Shown here piece by piece: positions 32,503 through 40,428 of a stretch of DNA of 64,000 bases (position 1 is its first letter; each line of letters begins with the position of its first letter). This DNA comes from JALZEG01 sp035942255. Its GTDB lineage: Bacteria > Actinomycetota > CADDZG01 > WHSQ01. The translations under genes were made by a program, and so were the position numbers. A model generated the notes under the pieces. It was given only the letters and a program-made list of their open reading frames with translations, searched no databases and was not told where the DNA came from. The stretch is from positions 1 to 64,000 of the forward strand of contig DASZDG010000022.1 in assembly GCA_035942255.1 (NCBI GenBank). Reading direction: 5' to 3'.

Positions 32503-33207
32503 ATAGGCCTCGCGGCTCTGGGCGTCCCCGAGGGGGGCGGGCCCCGCTACGACCTCGCGCTGACCCACCGTTCGTACGCGTTCGAACAGAGCGCGGCGCA
32601 GCACAACGAACGCCTGGAGTTCCTCGGCGACGCGATCCTCGGCGCGGTCGTCACCGACCTGATCTTCGACCGCTATCCCGACCTCTCGGAGGGCGCGATG
32701 GCGCCGTTGCGCGCGTCCGTGGTCAACACGCACTCGCTGGCGGACATAGCTCGCAAGCTCGACCTCGGACGGCACATCAAGCTCGGCAAGGGCGAGGAGA
32801 TGGGCGGCGGGCGCGACAAGGCGTCGCTGCTCGCGGACGCGCTCGAGGCGGTGATCGGCGCCGTCTACCTCGAGCGGGGGCTGGACGCCGTCAAGGAGGC
32901 GATCGTGCCGATCTTCGAAGAGCGGATCGCGGCCGCGGTGGCCGCGGGGACGCGCTTCGACCCGAAGGCGGCGCTGCAGGAGCGTGCGGTCGCCGACGGG
33001 CACTCTCTCCCCTCGTACCGCGTCACGGGCTCGGGGCCCGACCACGACAAGCGCTTCGAGGCCGACGTGTTCGTCGCCGGGCGCCTGCTCGGGACCGGCG
33101 GGGGACGCAGCAAGAAGGAGGCGGAGCAGGATGCCGCCCGCCGGGCGCTGTCCGCCATCGAGGCGGGAACGCTGGAAGGAGGTGCTTCGGATGCCCGAGC
33201 TTCCTGA
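32503..33207 (+). CDS. rnc: Ribonuclease III, start codon non-canonical
   Basis: About 234 residues. RNase III signature HNERLEFLGDAILGAVVTDL with catalytic acidic residues, then DALEAVIGAVYLERGLDAVK, and a C-terminal double-stranded RNA-binding domain (DPKAALQERAVADG, SLPSYRVTGSGPDHDKRFEA, GGGRSKKEAEQDAARRAL). Homology begins by ALGVPEGGGPRYDLALTHRS, but between the upstream in-frame stop at 32356 and ATG 32698 there is no ATG, GTG or TTG. ATA at 32503, 10 nt after GGAG at the rpmF end, is my best guess; CTG 32518 is the other option. It overlaps mutM by 17 nt. Confidence 0.9.
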   Translation: MGLAALGVPEGGGPRYDLALTHRSYAFEQSAAQHNERLEFLGDAILGAVVTDLIFDRYPDLSEGAMAPLRASVVNTHSLADIARKLDLGRHIKLGKGEEMGGGRDKASLLADALEAVIGAVYLERGLDAVKEAIVPIFEERIAAAVAAGTRFDPKAALQERAVADGHSLPSYRVTGSGPDHDKRFEADVFVAGRLLGTGGGRSKKEAEQDAARRALSAIEAGTLEGGASDARAS

Positions 33208-34033
33208 GATCGAGGTCCTCCGCCGCGACCTCGAGAAGGAGATCGTCGGCCGCCGGATCAAGGACGTGGAGGTCCGGCCGGGGACCAACGCGATGAAGGT
33301 CATCTCGCGTCACGGGCGCCGCAAGGACTTCCAGGACCTGTTGCTGGGGGCGAAGGTCGAGCGCATCGACCGGCGCGGGCGCGCTCTGCTGCTCGAGCTC
33401 GACAACGCGCGGACGCTCGTGTTCGAGCTCGGGCGCGCCGGACAGCTGTTGAAGACCAGCGCGTCGGACGAGGTCGCCACGCACACGCACATCGTGATCG
33501 CGTTCACGATCGGAGGGCACCTGCGTTTCTCGGACCCGTCGAAGGAGGGTGAGGTCTACGTCGCGCCGAACGACGAGGTCGCGGAGCTCACCGACACCGG
33601 CGGCGCGATCGACCCGCTCGAGCAGCCGCTCGCGTGGCACCACTTCTCGTCGTTGCTCGAGGAGCGCAAGACGGGGCTGAAGGAGCTCCTGATGGACGAC
33701 AGCTTCATCGTCGGCCTCGGCGACATCTACTCCGACGAGATCCTGTTCGCGTCGGGGCTGCGCTACGACCACCCGTCGAACAAGCTGTCGTCGCAGGACG
33801 TGCGCCGCCTGTACCGGGCGCTGATGGAGATCCTCCAGGACGCGGTGAAGGCGCGGGGGACCTCGTGGGGGGACTCGCCGTTCACGGACCTGCAGGGGGA
33901 TCCGGGGCAGTACCAGCTCGAGCTGAAGGTCTACGACCGCGAGGGCGAGTTCTGCCGCCGGTGTCGCAACGACGTCGTCAAGGAGCGGTACGGCGACTCG
34001 TACACGTATTTCTGTCCGCAATGTCAGTCGTGA
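33191..34033 (+). CDS. mutM: Formamidopyrimidine-DNA glycosylase (Fpg/MutM family)
   Basis: 280 residues. MPELPEIEVLRRDLEKE supplies the catalytic N-terminal Pro and Glu. Other motifs are HLRFSDPSKEG, the helix-two-turn-helix LMDDSFIVGLGDIYSDEIL, and a zinc finger with CRRC and CPQC at the end. The usual RRGKY lysine segment reads RRGRALLLEL. Removes oxidised purines. The start lies inside the rnc end. Confidence 0.92.
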   Translation: MPELPEIEVLRRDLEKEIVGRRIKDVEVRPGTNAMKVISRHGRRKDFQDLLLGAKVERIDRRGRALLLELDNARTLVFELGRAGQLLKTSASDEVATHTHIVIAFTIGGHLRFSDPSKEGEVYVAPNDEVAELTDTGGAIDPLEQPLAWHHFSSLLEERKTGLKELLMDDSFIVGLGDIYSDEILFASGLRYDHPSNKLSSQDVRRLYRALMEILQDAVKARGTSWGDSPFTDLQGDPGQYQLELKVYDREGEFCRRCRNDVVKERYGDSYTYFCPQCQS

Positions 34034-34048
34034 GCAGGAGGAACCGAA

Positions 34049-34324
34049 GTGGAAGATAGGACTCGCGTCCACGTGTTCGTGTCCGGGGACGTGCAGGGCG
34101 TGAACTTCCGGCAGGCGATCGCGGACAAGGCGAACGAACAGGGTGTGACCGGCTGGGTCCGCAACCTCAACGACGGGCGTGTCGAGGCCGTGCTCGAGGG
34201 GCCGCGCGACGAGGTCTACCGGGTCGTGGGGCTGTGCCGGGCGGGGCCCAAGGGGGCCCGGGTGCAGGGCGTGCAGGTCGACCGGGAGCCCCCGAAAAAT
34301 GAGAAGACGTTCAAGATCAAGTGA
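34049..34324 (+). CDS. acyP: Acylphosphatase
   Basis: 91 residues, GTG with AGGAGGA upstream. The catalytic loop VQGVNFRQ (Arg21) and WVRNLNDGRVEAVLEG (Asn39) are intact. Hydrolyses acyl phosphates. Last gene of the rpmF-rnc-mutM run. Confidence 0.94.
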   Translation: MEDRTRVHVFVSGDVQGVNFRQAIADKANEQGVTGWVRNLNDGRVEAVLEGPRDEVYRVVGLCRAGPKGARVQGVQVDREPPKNEKTFKIK

Positions 34325-34648
34325 GTCCTTCGCTCCTGTGGCGGCCCTCCGGCGGCGGCGCCGCTCCGCTCAGGCGCAACCTTTAAGCCTTCGCTCCGGG
34401 ACACCGCCGCCTCCGGGCTGCCTAGCGTCGGATCAATAGAAGGCTCTTGCTGCGCGGCCGCACGCCGCTCTGGCCGTTGGGCACGCCGAGGTCTCCGGAC
34501 GACTGGTGCATGTGGTGCACGCACCAGTTGCACCACATGCGCCAGTTGCAGCCGGGGGTCTGCGGGCACAGGTTGGAGCCCCCGGGCCGCGCCTTAGACC
34601 GGCAAGAAAGCCGGTTCGGGCCTGGCGCCCGCTGCTAGGTTGAGCGGC
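34325..34648. other. Gene-poor 324-bp gap with a strong inverted repeat
   Basis: No recognisable gene. It holds a perfect 12-bp inverted repeat, GCATGTGGTGCA (34508-34519) and TGCACCACATGC (34529-34540), with a 9-nt loop. Both strands are open across it with high GC at wobble positions: a minus-strand frame ending at 34422 would contain CNWRMWCNWCVHHMHQ but has no canonical start except ATG 34538, and a plus-strand frame from TTG 34447 would contain WCMWCTHQLHHM. The smc -10 box is at its right end. Confidence 0.5.
34636..34641 (+). promoter_or_regulatory. -10 box of leaderless smc
   Basis: TAGGTT ends 7 nt before ATG 34649; no ribosome-binding site. Confidence 0.45.
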
Positions 34649-37600
34649 ATGTTCGTCAAGGCTTTGCGGCTGTCCGGGTTCAAGTCATTCGCCAATCCCA
34701 CCGTGCTCGAGTTCGAGCGCGGCGTGAACGTCATCGTCGGCCCCAACGGGTCCGGCAAGTCCAACATCGCCGACGCCCTGACCTGGGTCCTCGGATCCCA
34801 GGCCCCCACGACCCTGCGCGGCGCCTCGATGGAGGACGTGATCTTCGCCGGTTCGGCCGGGCGCCCCCGCCTCGGCATCGCCGAGGTCGCGCTCACGCTC
34901 GACAACGCGTCGGGCGTGCTGCCGCTGGACCTCTCGGAGGTCACGATCAGCCGCTCCACCGACCGCAGCGGCGCGTCCGAGTACCGGATCAACGGCGCTC
35001 CCTGCCGCCTGCTCGACGTGGCCGAGCTCCTGTCGGACACCGGCATCGGCCGGAGCATCCACACGGTCGTGGGGCAGGGTCAGCTGGACGCCGTGTTGCA
35101 GGCCCGGCCCGAGGACCGCCGCTCGTTCATCGAGGAGGCCGGCCAGATCGGCAAGTACCGCCGCCGCAAGGACCGGGCGCTGAAGAAGCTCGAACGGGTC
35201 GAGGACAACCTCACGCGGCTCAACGACGTGCTGACGGAGCTGAGGCGGTCGATCCGGCCGCTGAAGCGGCAGGCGTCCGTGGCCGCGATGCACTCCGAGC
35301 TGGTGGCCGAGCACGTCGGGCTCCGGCAGCGGCTGGCCGCGACCGAGCTCGCCCGGCTCGCCGGCGAAGAGGCCGGCCTCGACCTGACCTCGGAGGTCCG
35401 CCGGGCCGAGCTCCTGGGCGAAGAGCTCGAGGGCGTGCGGGCGCGGCTCGAGTCTGCGGCGTCGCAGCGCGCGGAGCTCGCTGAGGCCGCCGACGAGGCC
35501 CGTTCGATCGCGCACCGGATCCACCGCTCGTCCGACCGGCTGCGGGCGCTCGGTCGGCTGGCGAGCGAGCGGGCCGAGACGATCGCCGCCCGGCTCGCCG
35601 CCGAGACCGAGGAGGGCTACCGCGAGCGGATCCGTCTGCTCCAGGGCGAGCGGTCGCGCTGGGGGGCCGAGACCGAGGCCCTGGCGGCCGCTGCTGCGGA
35701 GGCCCGTGAGCGTGCCGTCGCTGCCGGGGCGCAGGCGGCCGAGGCCGCCGAGGCGGCCGCGGGCGAAGAGACGATCCTCAGCGCCGCGCGCTCGGAGGAG
35801 ACCGCCGCTACGCAGGCGCTCGTACGGGCCGAGGGCAGCGAGGCCGCGGGCCGCGCCACGCTCGGGTCGATCCAGGCCCGCGTGAAAGCCGTCGAGGAGA
35901 GGCGCGAGGTCGCTCAACGCGAGCTCGTCTCGGACTCGGCCAAGGCGGGGGCCGCCTTGACTGAGGTCCGGAACCTCGAGACCGAGCTCGATCGGGTTAC
36001 CGAGGCCGCGGCCGCCGCGGAGATGGCCCTCGAGGAGGCGCGCGAGAAGGCCGACCTGTTGAAGTCGTCGCTCGGCGCCACGCAGGCCGGCCGGGCGGCC
36101 GCGGTCGCGCGGCTCGAAGCGCTGCGCGAGGTCGACGAGCTGTTCGCCGACGCCGGAGAGCTCCGAGGCCGACTGCGGCCCCTGCTCGAAGCAGCCGAGG
36201 CGTCTGCGGAGATAGCCACGGCGTCCGAGGACGAGGCCGCGGCGATCCTCGCGAGCGCCGAAGCGGAGGCCGAGAGCCGTTGGCAGGAAGTGGCGCGTCA
36301 GGACGAAGAGCTGCGCCGCCTCGATGCCCTGCTGTCCGCGGCTGCCGACCGCCTGGCGGGCAGGCGCCGCCGGCACGAGGCGCGCGAGGTCGAGCTGGCG
36401 GCCCTCGACGAGGAGCTCTCACGGGCGCGCGATGCGCTCGCCACCGCGGAGCGGGCCGCGACCGAGGAGCGAGCGGCGCTCCCCGAGAGGAAGGCCGCCG
36501 TAGAGGTCGCGCGCGAGCGTCGTGAGGCCGCCGAGCGCCGCCTGGCGATCGCACGGGAGAAGGCGACCGCGCTCGCGACCGAGGCGACGGAGCAGGAGGT
36601 AGCGGCGCGCGGCGCGGAGCAACGCGCGGGGGCCGCACGGGCGCGCGTCGCGGAGGCCGAGACCGGGATCGCCGACGCAGAGGCCGCGCTCGAGGGGCTC
36701 GAGGACCTGCGCGCCGCGCTCGACCGCAAACGCCGGCGCGCCGAGGAGGTCGCCTACGCGGCGACGGACGCGGCCGCTCGGGCCGCGGCGTGGGCGCGCG
36801 ATGCCGACGCGCGCGCGGATCGCGCCCGCGAACGCCAGCGAGCGGGGGAGACGCAACTCGAGGCGCTGCGAGCGCGCGAGCGCGAGCTCGGGCAAGGCCT
36901 CGAGGAGCTGGCGCGGCGCAGGAACGCCGCCGAGGTGCGCCGTGCCGAGACGCGCGCACGGGCCGCCGCGGTCGCCGAGCGTGCCCTGGAGGAGTGGGGG
37001 CTGACGGCCGACGACCTGACCGCATTGGGACGCCTGGATCCGAATGCAGAGGCGGAGGCGCGTACGAGGGTGAACGAGCTCGACCGCCAGATGAAGCGCC
37101 TCGGGACGGTGAACCCGCGCGCCGCCGAGGAGTACGAGGAGCTCGCCGAGAGGGAGTCGTTCCTCGAGACGCAGATGAGCGACCTGCGATCGTCGAAGCG
37201 CGACCTGATGGCGGTAGTGAGTGAGGTCGACGAGACGATCGTCGAGGTCTTCTCGCAGGCGTTCACCGACGTCGCAGCCGAGTTCGAGGGCGTGATCCAG
37301 CGGCTCTTCCCCGGAGGCTCGGGGCAGCTGAAGCTCACGAATCCCGACGACATCCTCACGAGCGGTATCGAGATCGAGGCGCGGCCCCCGGGCAAGAACG
37401 TCCGCAAGCTGTCGCTGCTCTCGGGTGGCGAGCGATCGCTCGTCGCGCTCGCGTTCCTGTTCTCGATCTTCCGGTCGCGCCCGTCGCCGTTCTATCTGCT
37501 CGACGAGGTCGAGGCCGCTCTCGACGACGTGAACCTGCAGCGTTTCCTCGGACTGGTTGAGGAGCTCGAGGAGCGCGCGCAGATCCTGATCGTCACGCAC

Positions 37601-37708
37601 CAGAAGCGCACGATGGAGGCCGCCGACGTCCTCTACGGCGTCTCGATGGCAAAGGACGGCGTCTCGCACGTCGTGGCGCAGCGCATGGAGGACGTCACCG
37701 TCTCGTAG
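34649..37708 (+). CDS. smc: Chromosome segregation protein SMC, hinge domain not visible
   Basis: 1019 residues, about 150-180 shorter than usual. The head is intact: FKSFANPTVLEF, Walker A GPNGSGKSN (31-39), RRRKDRALKKLERVEDNLTR, ABC signature LSGGE (924-928) and Walker B FYLLDEVEAALDD. In between is almost continuous Ala/Glu/Arg coiled coil. At the exact midpoint (about 490-530), where the globular hinge should be, there is only LREVDELFADAGELRGRLRP LLEAAEAS and more coiled coil, with none of the glycine-rich hinge motifs. It would still form an ATPase head but may dimerise differently. ftsY follows, as usual. Confidence 0.92.
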   Translation: MFVKALRLSGFKSFANPTVLEFERGVNVIVGPNGSGKSNIADALTWVLGSQAPTTLRGASMEDVIFAGSAGRPRLGIAEVALTLDNASGVLPLDLSEVTISRSTDRSGASEYRINGAPCRLLDVAELLSDTGIGRSIHTVVGQGQLDAVLQARPEDRRSFIEEAGQIGKYRRRKDRALKKLERVEDNLTRLNDVLTELRRSIRPLKRQASVAAMHSELVAEHVGLRQRLAATELARLAGEEAGLDLTSEVRRAELLGEELEGVRARLESAASQRAELAEAADEARSIAHRIHRSSDRLRALGRLASERAETIAARLAAETEEGYRERIRLLQGERSRWGAETEALAAAAAEARERAVAAGAQAAEAAEAAAGEETILSAARSEETAATQALVRAEGSEAAGRATLGSIQARVKAVEERREVAQRELVSDSAKAGAALTEVRNLETELDRVTEAAAAAEMALEEAREKADLLKSSLGATQAGRAAAVARLEALREVDELFADAGELRGRLRPLLEAAEASAEIATASEDEAAAILASAEAEAESRWQEVARQDEELRRLDALLSAAADRLAGRRRRHEAREVELAALDEELSRARDALATAERAATEERAALPERKAAVEVARERREAAERRLAIAREKATALATEATEQEVAARGAEQRAGAARARVAEAETGIADAEAALEGLEDLRAALDRKRRRAEEVAYAATDAAARAAAWARDADARADRARERQRAGETQLEALRARERELGQGLEELARRRNAAEVRRAETRARAAAVAERALEEWGLTADDLTALGRLDPNAEAEARTRVNELDRQMKRLGTVNPRAAEEYEELAERESFLETQMSDLRSSKRDLMAVVSEVDETIVEVFSQAFTDVAAEFEGVIQRLFPGGSGQLKLTNPDDILTSGIEIEARPPGKNVRKLSLLSGGERSLVALAFLFSIFRSRPSPFYLLDEVEAALDDVNLQRFLGLVEELEERAQILIVTHQKRTMEAADVLYGVSMAKDGVSHVVAQRMEDVTVS

Positions 37709-37724
37709 CGCGGGCCGGTGCGTT

Positions 37725-37730
37725 TAGCCT
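37725..37730 (+). promoter_or_regulatory. -10 box of leaderless ftsY
   Basis: TAGCCT ends 7 nt before ATG 37738. Confidence 0.4.
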
Positions 37731-37737
37731 TGCCCGC

Positions 37738-38901
37738 ATGCCCGAGGGAATGGTTCCTGAGCTTCTGATCGGACTCGCTCTGCTGCTCGTAGTGGGCGGT
37801 GCGGTCTTTGTGTCGCGCCGGGGGCCGCGTGACGAGCCGCCGCGTCTGGACACGCGCGACGAGCCCGGTGGCGGCGTCGCCGTCGAGGAGCGGCCGGCAG
37901 GGGTCGCTCCGCCGGTCCCGACTGCACCTCCCGTCGAGGCGGCGCCTCCGATCGAGGCTCCGCCCGTAGAGGCCGTTCCCGAGGAGCCACTGCCCGTCGA
38001 GGCGCCGCGGCCCACGCTGCGCGACCGCCTCGCGAAGAGCCGCAAGTTCTTCGCCGACCGGCTCGCCGATGCGTTCGGGCGCGCCCCCGACGACGAGACG
38101 TGGGACGACGTGGAGGCCGCCCTGATCCAGGCGGACGTCGGCGTCGAGACCGCGACGCGCATCACCGAGGACCTGAAGACGCGGGCGCGCGAGCGCAAGG
38201 TGACCGACGCGTCGGAGGTCAAGGCGTTGCTGGCCGAGGAGCTCGTGACGCTGTTCGACCTCGATCGCGACCGGGGGCTGAACCTCGCTCCGGAAGCGCC
38301 GTCCGTGTGGCTGGTGGTGGGAGTCAACGGCACGGGGAAGACGACGACGATCGGCAAGCTTGCCCGCGACCTCAAGGAGCGCGGCCGCTCGGTGAGCCTC
38401 GCCGCAGCCGACACGTTCCGTGCCGCGGCCGACGAGCAGCTCGGCGTTTGGGCCGACCGCTCGGGCGCGCAGCTCGTCAAGCACCAGCACGGAGCCGACC
38501 CCGGCGCGGTCGCGTTCGACGCGTTCCAGCACGCACGCGCCCGCGGCGTCGACGTGCTGATCGTCGACACCGCCGGGCGGCTGCACACGAAGACGCCGTT
38601 GATGGACGAGCTCGGCAAGGTGCGCCGCGTGATCGAGAAGGAGGGGACCGTGCACGAGACCCTCCTCGTCATCGACGCGACCGCGGGGCAGAACGGTCTC
38701 GTCCAGGCGCGCGAGTTCGCGGGGGCCGCGGGCGTGACCGGCGTCGTGCTGACGAAGCTGGACGGCACGGCCAAGGGCGGCATAGCACTCGCGATCGAGC
38801 AGGACCTCGACATCCCGATCAAGCTGATCGGCGTCGGCGAGGGCATCGACGACCTCGAGCCGTTCGACCCGAAGACGTTCGTGGACGCCCTGCTGGCGTG
38901 A
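37738..38901 (+). CDS. ftsY: Signal recognition particle receptor FtsY
   Basis: 387 residues. An N-terminal membrane anchor (about 9-26, LLIGLALLLVVGGAVFV) and a Pro/Glu/Val-rich linker to about 90 precede the NG domain. G1 is VNGTGKTTTIGKLA (about 196-209), then DTFRAAADEQLGVWADR, DTAGRLHTKTPLMDEL, TKLDGTAKGG and the closing GVGEGIDDLEPFDP. Docks SRP-ribosome complexes at the membrane. Membrane-anchored FtsY is normal for actinobacteria. Confidence 0.96.
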   Translation: MPEGMVPELLIGLALLLVVGGAVFVSRRGPRDEPPRLDTRDEPGGGVAVEERPAGVAPPVPTAPPVEAAPPIEAPPVEAVPEEPLPVEAPRPTLRDRLAKSRKFFADRLADAFGRAPDDETWDDVEAALIQADVGVETATRITEDLKTRARERKVTDASEVKALLAEELVTLFDLDRDRGLNLAPEAPSVWLVVGVNGTGKTTTIGKLARDLKERGRSVSLAAADTFRAAADEQLGVWADRSGAQLVKHQHGADPGAVAFDAFQHARARGVDVLIVDTAGRLHTKTPLMDELGKVRRVIEKEGTVHETLLVIDATAGQNGLVQAREFAGAAGVTGVVLTKLDGTAKGGIALAIEQDLDIPIKLIGVGEGIDDLEPFDPKTFVDALLA

Positions 38902-39794
38902 ACGTAGTCGTCGCCGGCGGGACGGGCTTCATCGGCCGGCACATCTCGCGGGCCCTGATGGACGCGGGCCACGCGGTGACGGTCCTCACGCGCAACCCGG
39001 GGTCGGTGTCGTCGATCCCCGAGCTCGACGGGGCCGGCGCGACGCGGGCAGACGTCACCGACCCGCGGTCGCTGTCGGGGGTGCTCGCCGGGGCGGACGC
39101 CGTCATCGGCGCGGTCCAGTTCCCGAACCACCCGGTCGAGGTCCCGCGCAAGGGGCTCACGTACGACCGTTACGACCGGCAGGGGACCGAGAACCTGCTC
39201 GCCGAGGCGTCGGCCGCGGGCGTCGGGCACTACCTCTACATCAGCGGCGCGAACGTCGACCCGCGCAGCGACAAGGCCTGGTACCGCGCGAAGGGCCGTG
39301 CGGAGGAGGCGATCCGCGCGAGCGGGTTGAAGTGGGCGATCCTGCGGCCCTCGTGGGCCTATGGCCCGGAGGACCGCGCGCTGAACAAGTTCGTCGCGAT
39401 CGCGCGCTTCTCGCCGGTGGTGCCGCAGCTCGGCATCGCGCCCCAGCGCGTGCAGCCGGTGTGGGTCGGCGACATCGCGCTTGCGGCGCGGCGCGTGTTC
39501 GAGCGCAACGGATGGGGCGAGGTCTACGAGATCGGCGGGCCGGACGTCATGACGATGAACGAGATCATCCACACGCTCCTCGACGTGACCGGCCGCAAGC
39601 GCGGCGTCCTCCCCGTGCCGGCGTGGCTGGCGAAGGCGGGGACCGCGCCGCTGAAGCTGTTGCCCAGCCCCCCGATGACGCCGCAGGGCATCGAGTTCGC
39701 GATCCAGGAGGGCATCGTGGACACGACGCTCTTGAGGGAGCGCCTGGGCGTCGAGCCCATCCGCCTGCGTGACGGACTCGCGCGCTATCTCTGA
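38898..39794 (+). CDS. NAD(P)-binding sugar-epimerase-like protein (atypical SDR)
   Basis: 298 residues, GTGA overlap with ftsY. Rossmann motif VVVAGGTGFIGRHISRAL (1-20), DVTDPRSLSGVLAGADAVIG, YLYISGANVD and the Y-x-x-x-K segment WYRAKGRAEEAIR, then LRPSWAYGPEDRALN. It belongs to the NmrA/complex-I-NDUFA9-like atypical SDR group. The substrate is unknown, and position after ftsY suggests only cotranscription. Confidence 0.85.
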   Translation: MNVVVAGGTGFIGRHISRALMDAGHAVTVLTRNPGSVSSIPELDGAGATRADVTDPRSLSGVLAGADAVIGAVQFPNHPVEVPRKGLTYDRYDRQGTENLLAEASAAGVGHYLYISGANVDPRSDKAWYRAKGRAEEAIRASGLKWAILRPSWAYGPEDRALNKFVAIARFSPVVPQLGIAPQRVQPVWVGDIALAARRVFERNGWGEVYEIGGPDVMTMNEIIHTLLDVTGRKRGVLPVPAWLAKAGTAPLKLLPSPPMTPQGIEFAIQEGIVDTTLLRERLGVEPIRLRDGLARYL

Positions 39795-39807
39795 TCGGAG
39801 CGTCGCC

Positions 39808-40092
39808 ATGGTGAAGCCGCAGCCCGAGCAACGGAAGCCCCCCGTCGACGAGCGCTACCGCATGTTCCTGCGCATCGTCGTGGTCGTGATCGGCTTCGGC
39901 GCGTACCTGGTCGTGCAGCGCGACGAGCTCGCCGCCGGTGTGATGGTGGGCGCAGGCATCGTCGCGCTCGGGTGGGCGGTGGTGGACAGGTACACGCTGT
40001 GGCGCCGGGAGCAGTCCGAGATGCTGCTCGTCGGCCAGGTCCTGCTCGGGATCGGTCTCGTCGCGATCGGGCTCTTCCTCTACCTCGGATGA
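39808..40092 (+). CDS. Small membrane protein
   Basis: 94 residues from ATG 39808. A short Pro/Lys-rich N-terminus, then three hydrophobic segments (FLRIVVVVIGFGAYLVV, GVMVGAGIVALGWAVV, and LLVGQVLLGIGLVAIGLFLY). Not assigned to a family. ATGA overlap with the next gene. Confidence 0.65.
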   Translation: MVKPQPEQRKPPVDERYRMFLRIVVVVIGFGAYLVVQRDELAAGVMVGAGIVALGWAVVDRYTLWRREQSEMLLVGQVLLGIGLVAIGLFLYLG

Positions 40093-40424
40093 GGGACCGC
40101 AACGCGTGGCAGCGAGACCGCGAGAAGAAGGCGCTGCGGCCCCCGCTGGACCTGCGTGAGCGCTCGCGTCTCGCCCTGAAGGTGCTGACCGTCTTCCTCG
40201 CGTATCGCTGGTTCGAGGTGCAGGAGCTGTCGGGGGCCGCGGCGGCGACCGCGTTCGCGGCCGCGGTCGGGATGCTGTCGGCGATCGAGCTCTTGTGGCT
40301 GCGGACGACGACGCCGCGGGAGCGCATCTTCACGAGGACGAAGCGCGGCGCGGTGACCCTGCACGCGGTCACGCTTGCGGCCTCGATAGCGGCCGTCGTA
40401 GCCGCCGTGCCTCGCTTACCCTGA
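40089..40424 (+). CDS. Small membrane protein with basic N-terminus
   Basis: 111 residues. MRDRNAWQRDREKKALRPPL is a basic cytoplasmic region, followed by two or three hydrophobic segments (ALKVLTVFLAYRWFEV; AAATAFAAAVGMLSAIELLW; a last one near 88-107). Unknown function. It ends 4 nt before ffh. Confidence 0.6.
   Translation: MRDRNAWQRDREKKALRPPLDLRERSRLALKVLTVFLAYRWFEVQELSGAAAATAFAAAVGMLSAIELLWLRTTTPRERIFTRTKRGAVTLHAVTLAASIAAVVAAVPRLP
40417..40422 (+). promoter_or_regulatory. -10 box of leaderless ffh
   Basis: TACCCT, overlapping the end of the previous gene, ends 6 nt before ATG 40429. Confidence 0.35.
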
Positions 40425-40428
40425 GGCG

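Noticed and set aside
34447..34638. Plus-strand 63-codon frame from TTG before smc
   Set aside because: No domain, poor ribosome-binding site, and it shares wobble positions with the opposite frame, so open length proves little; kept only as part of the gap description.
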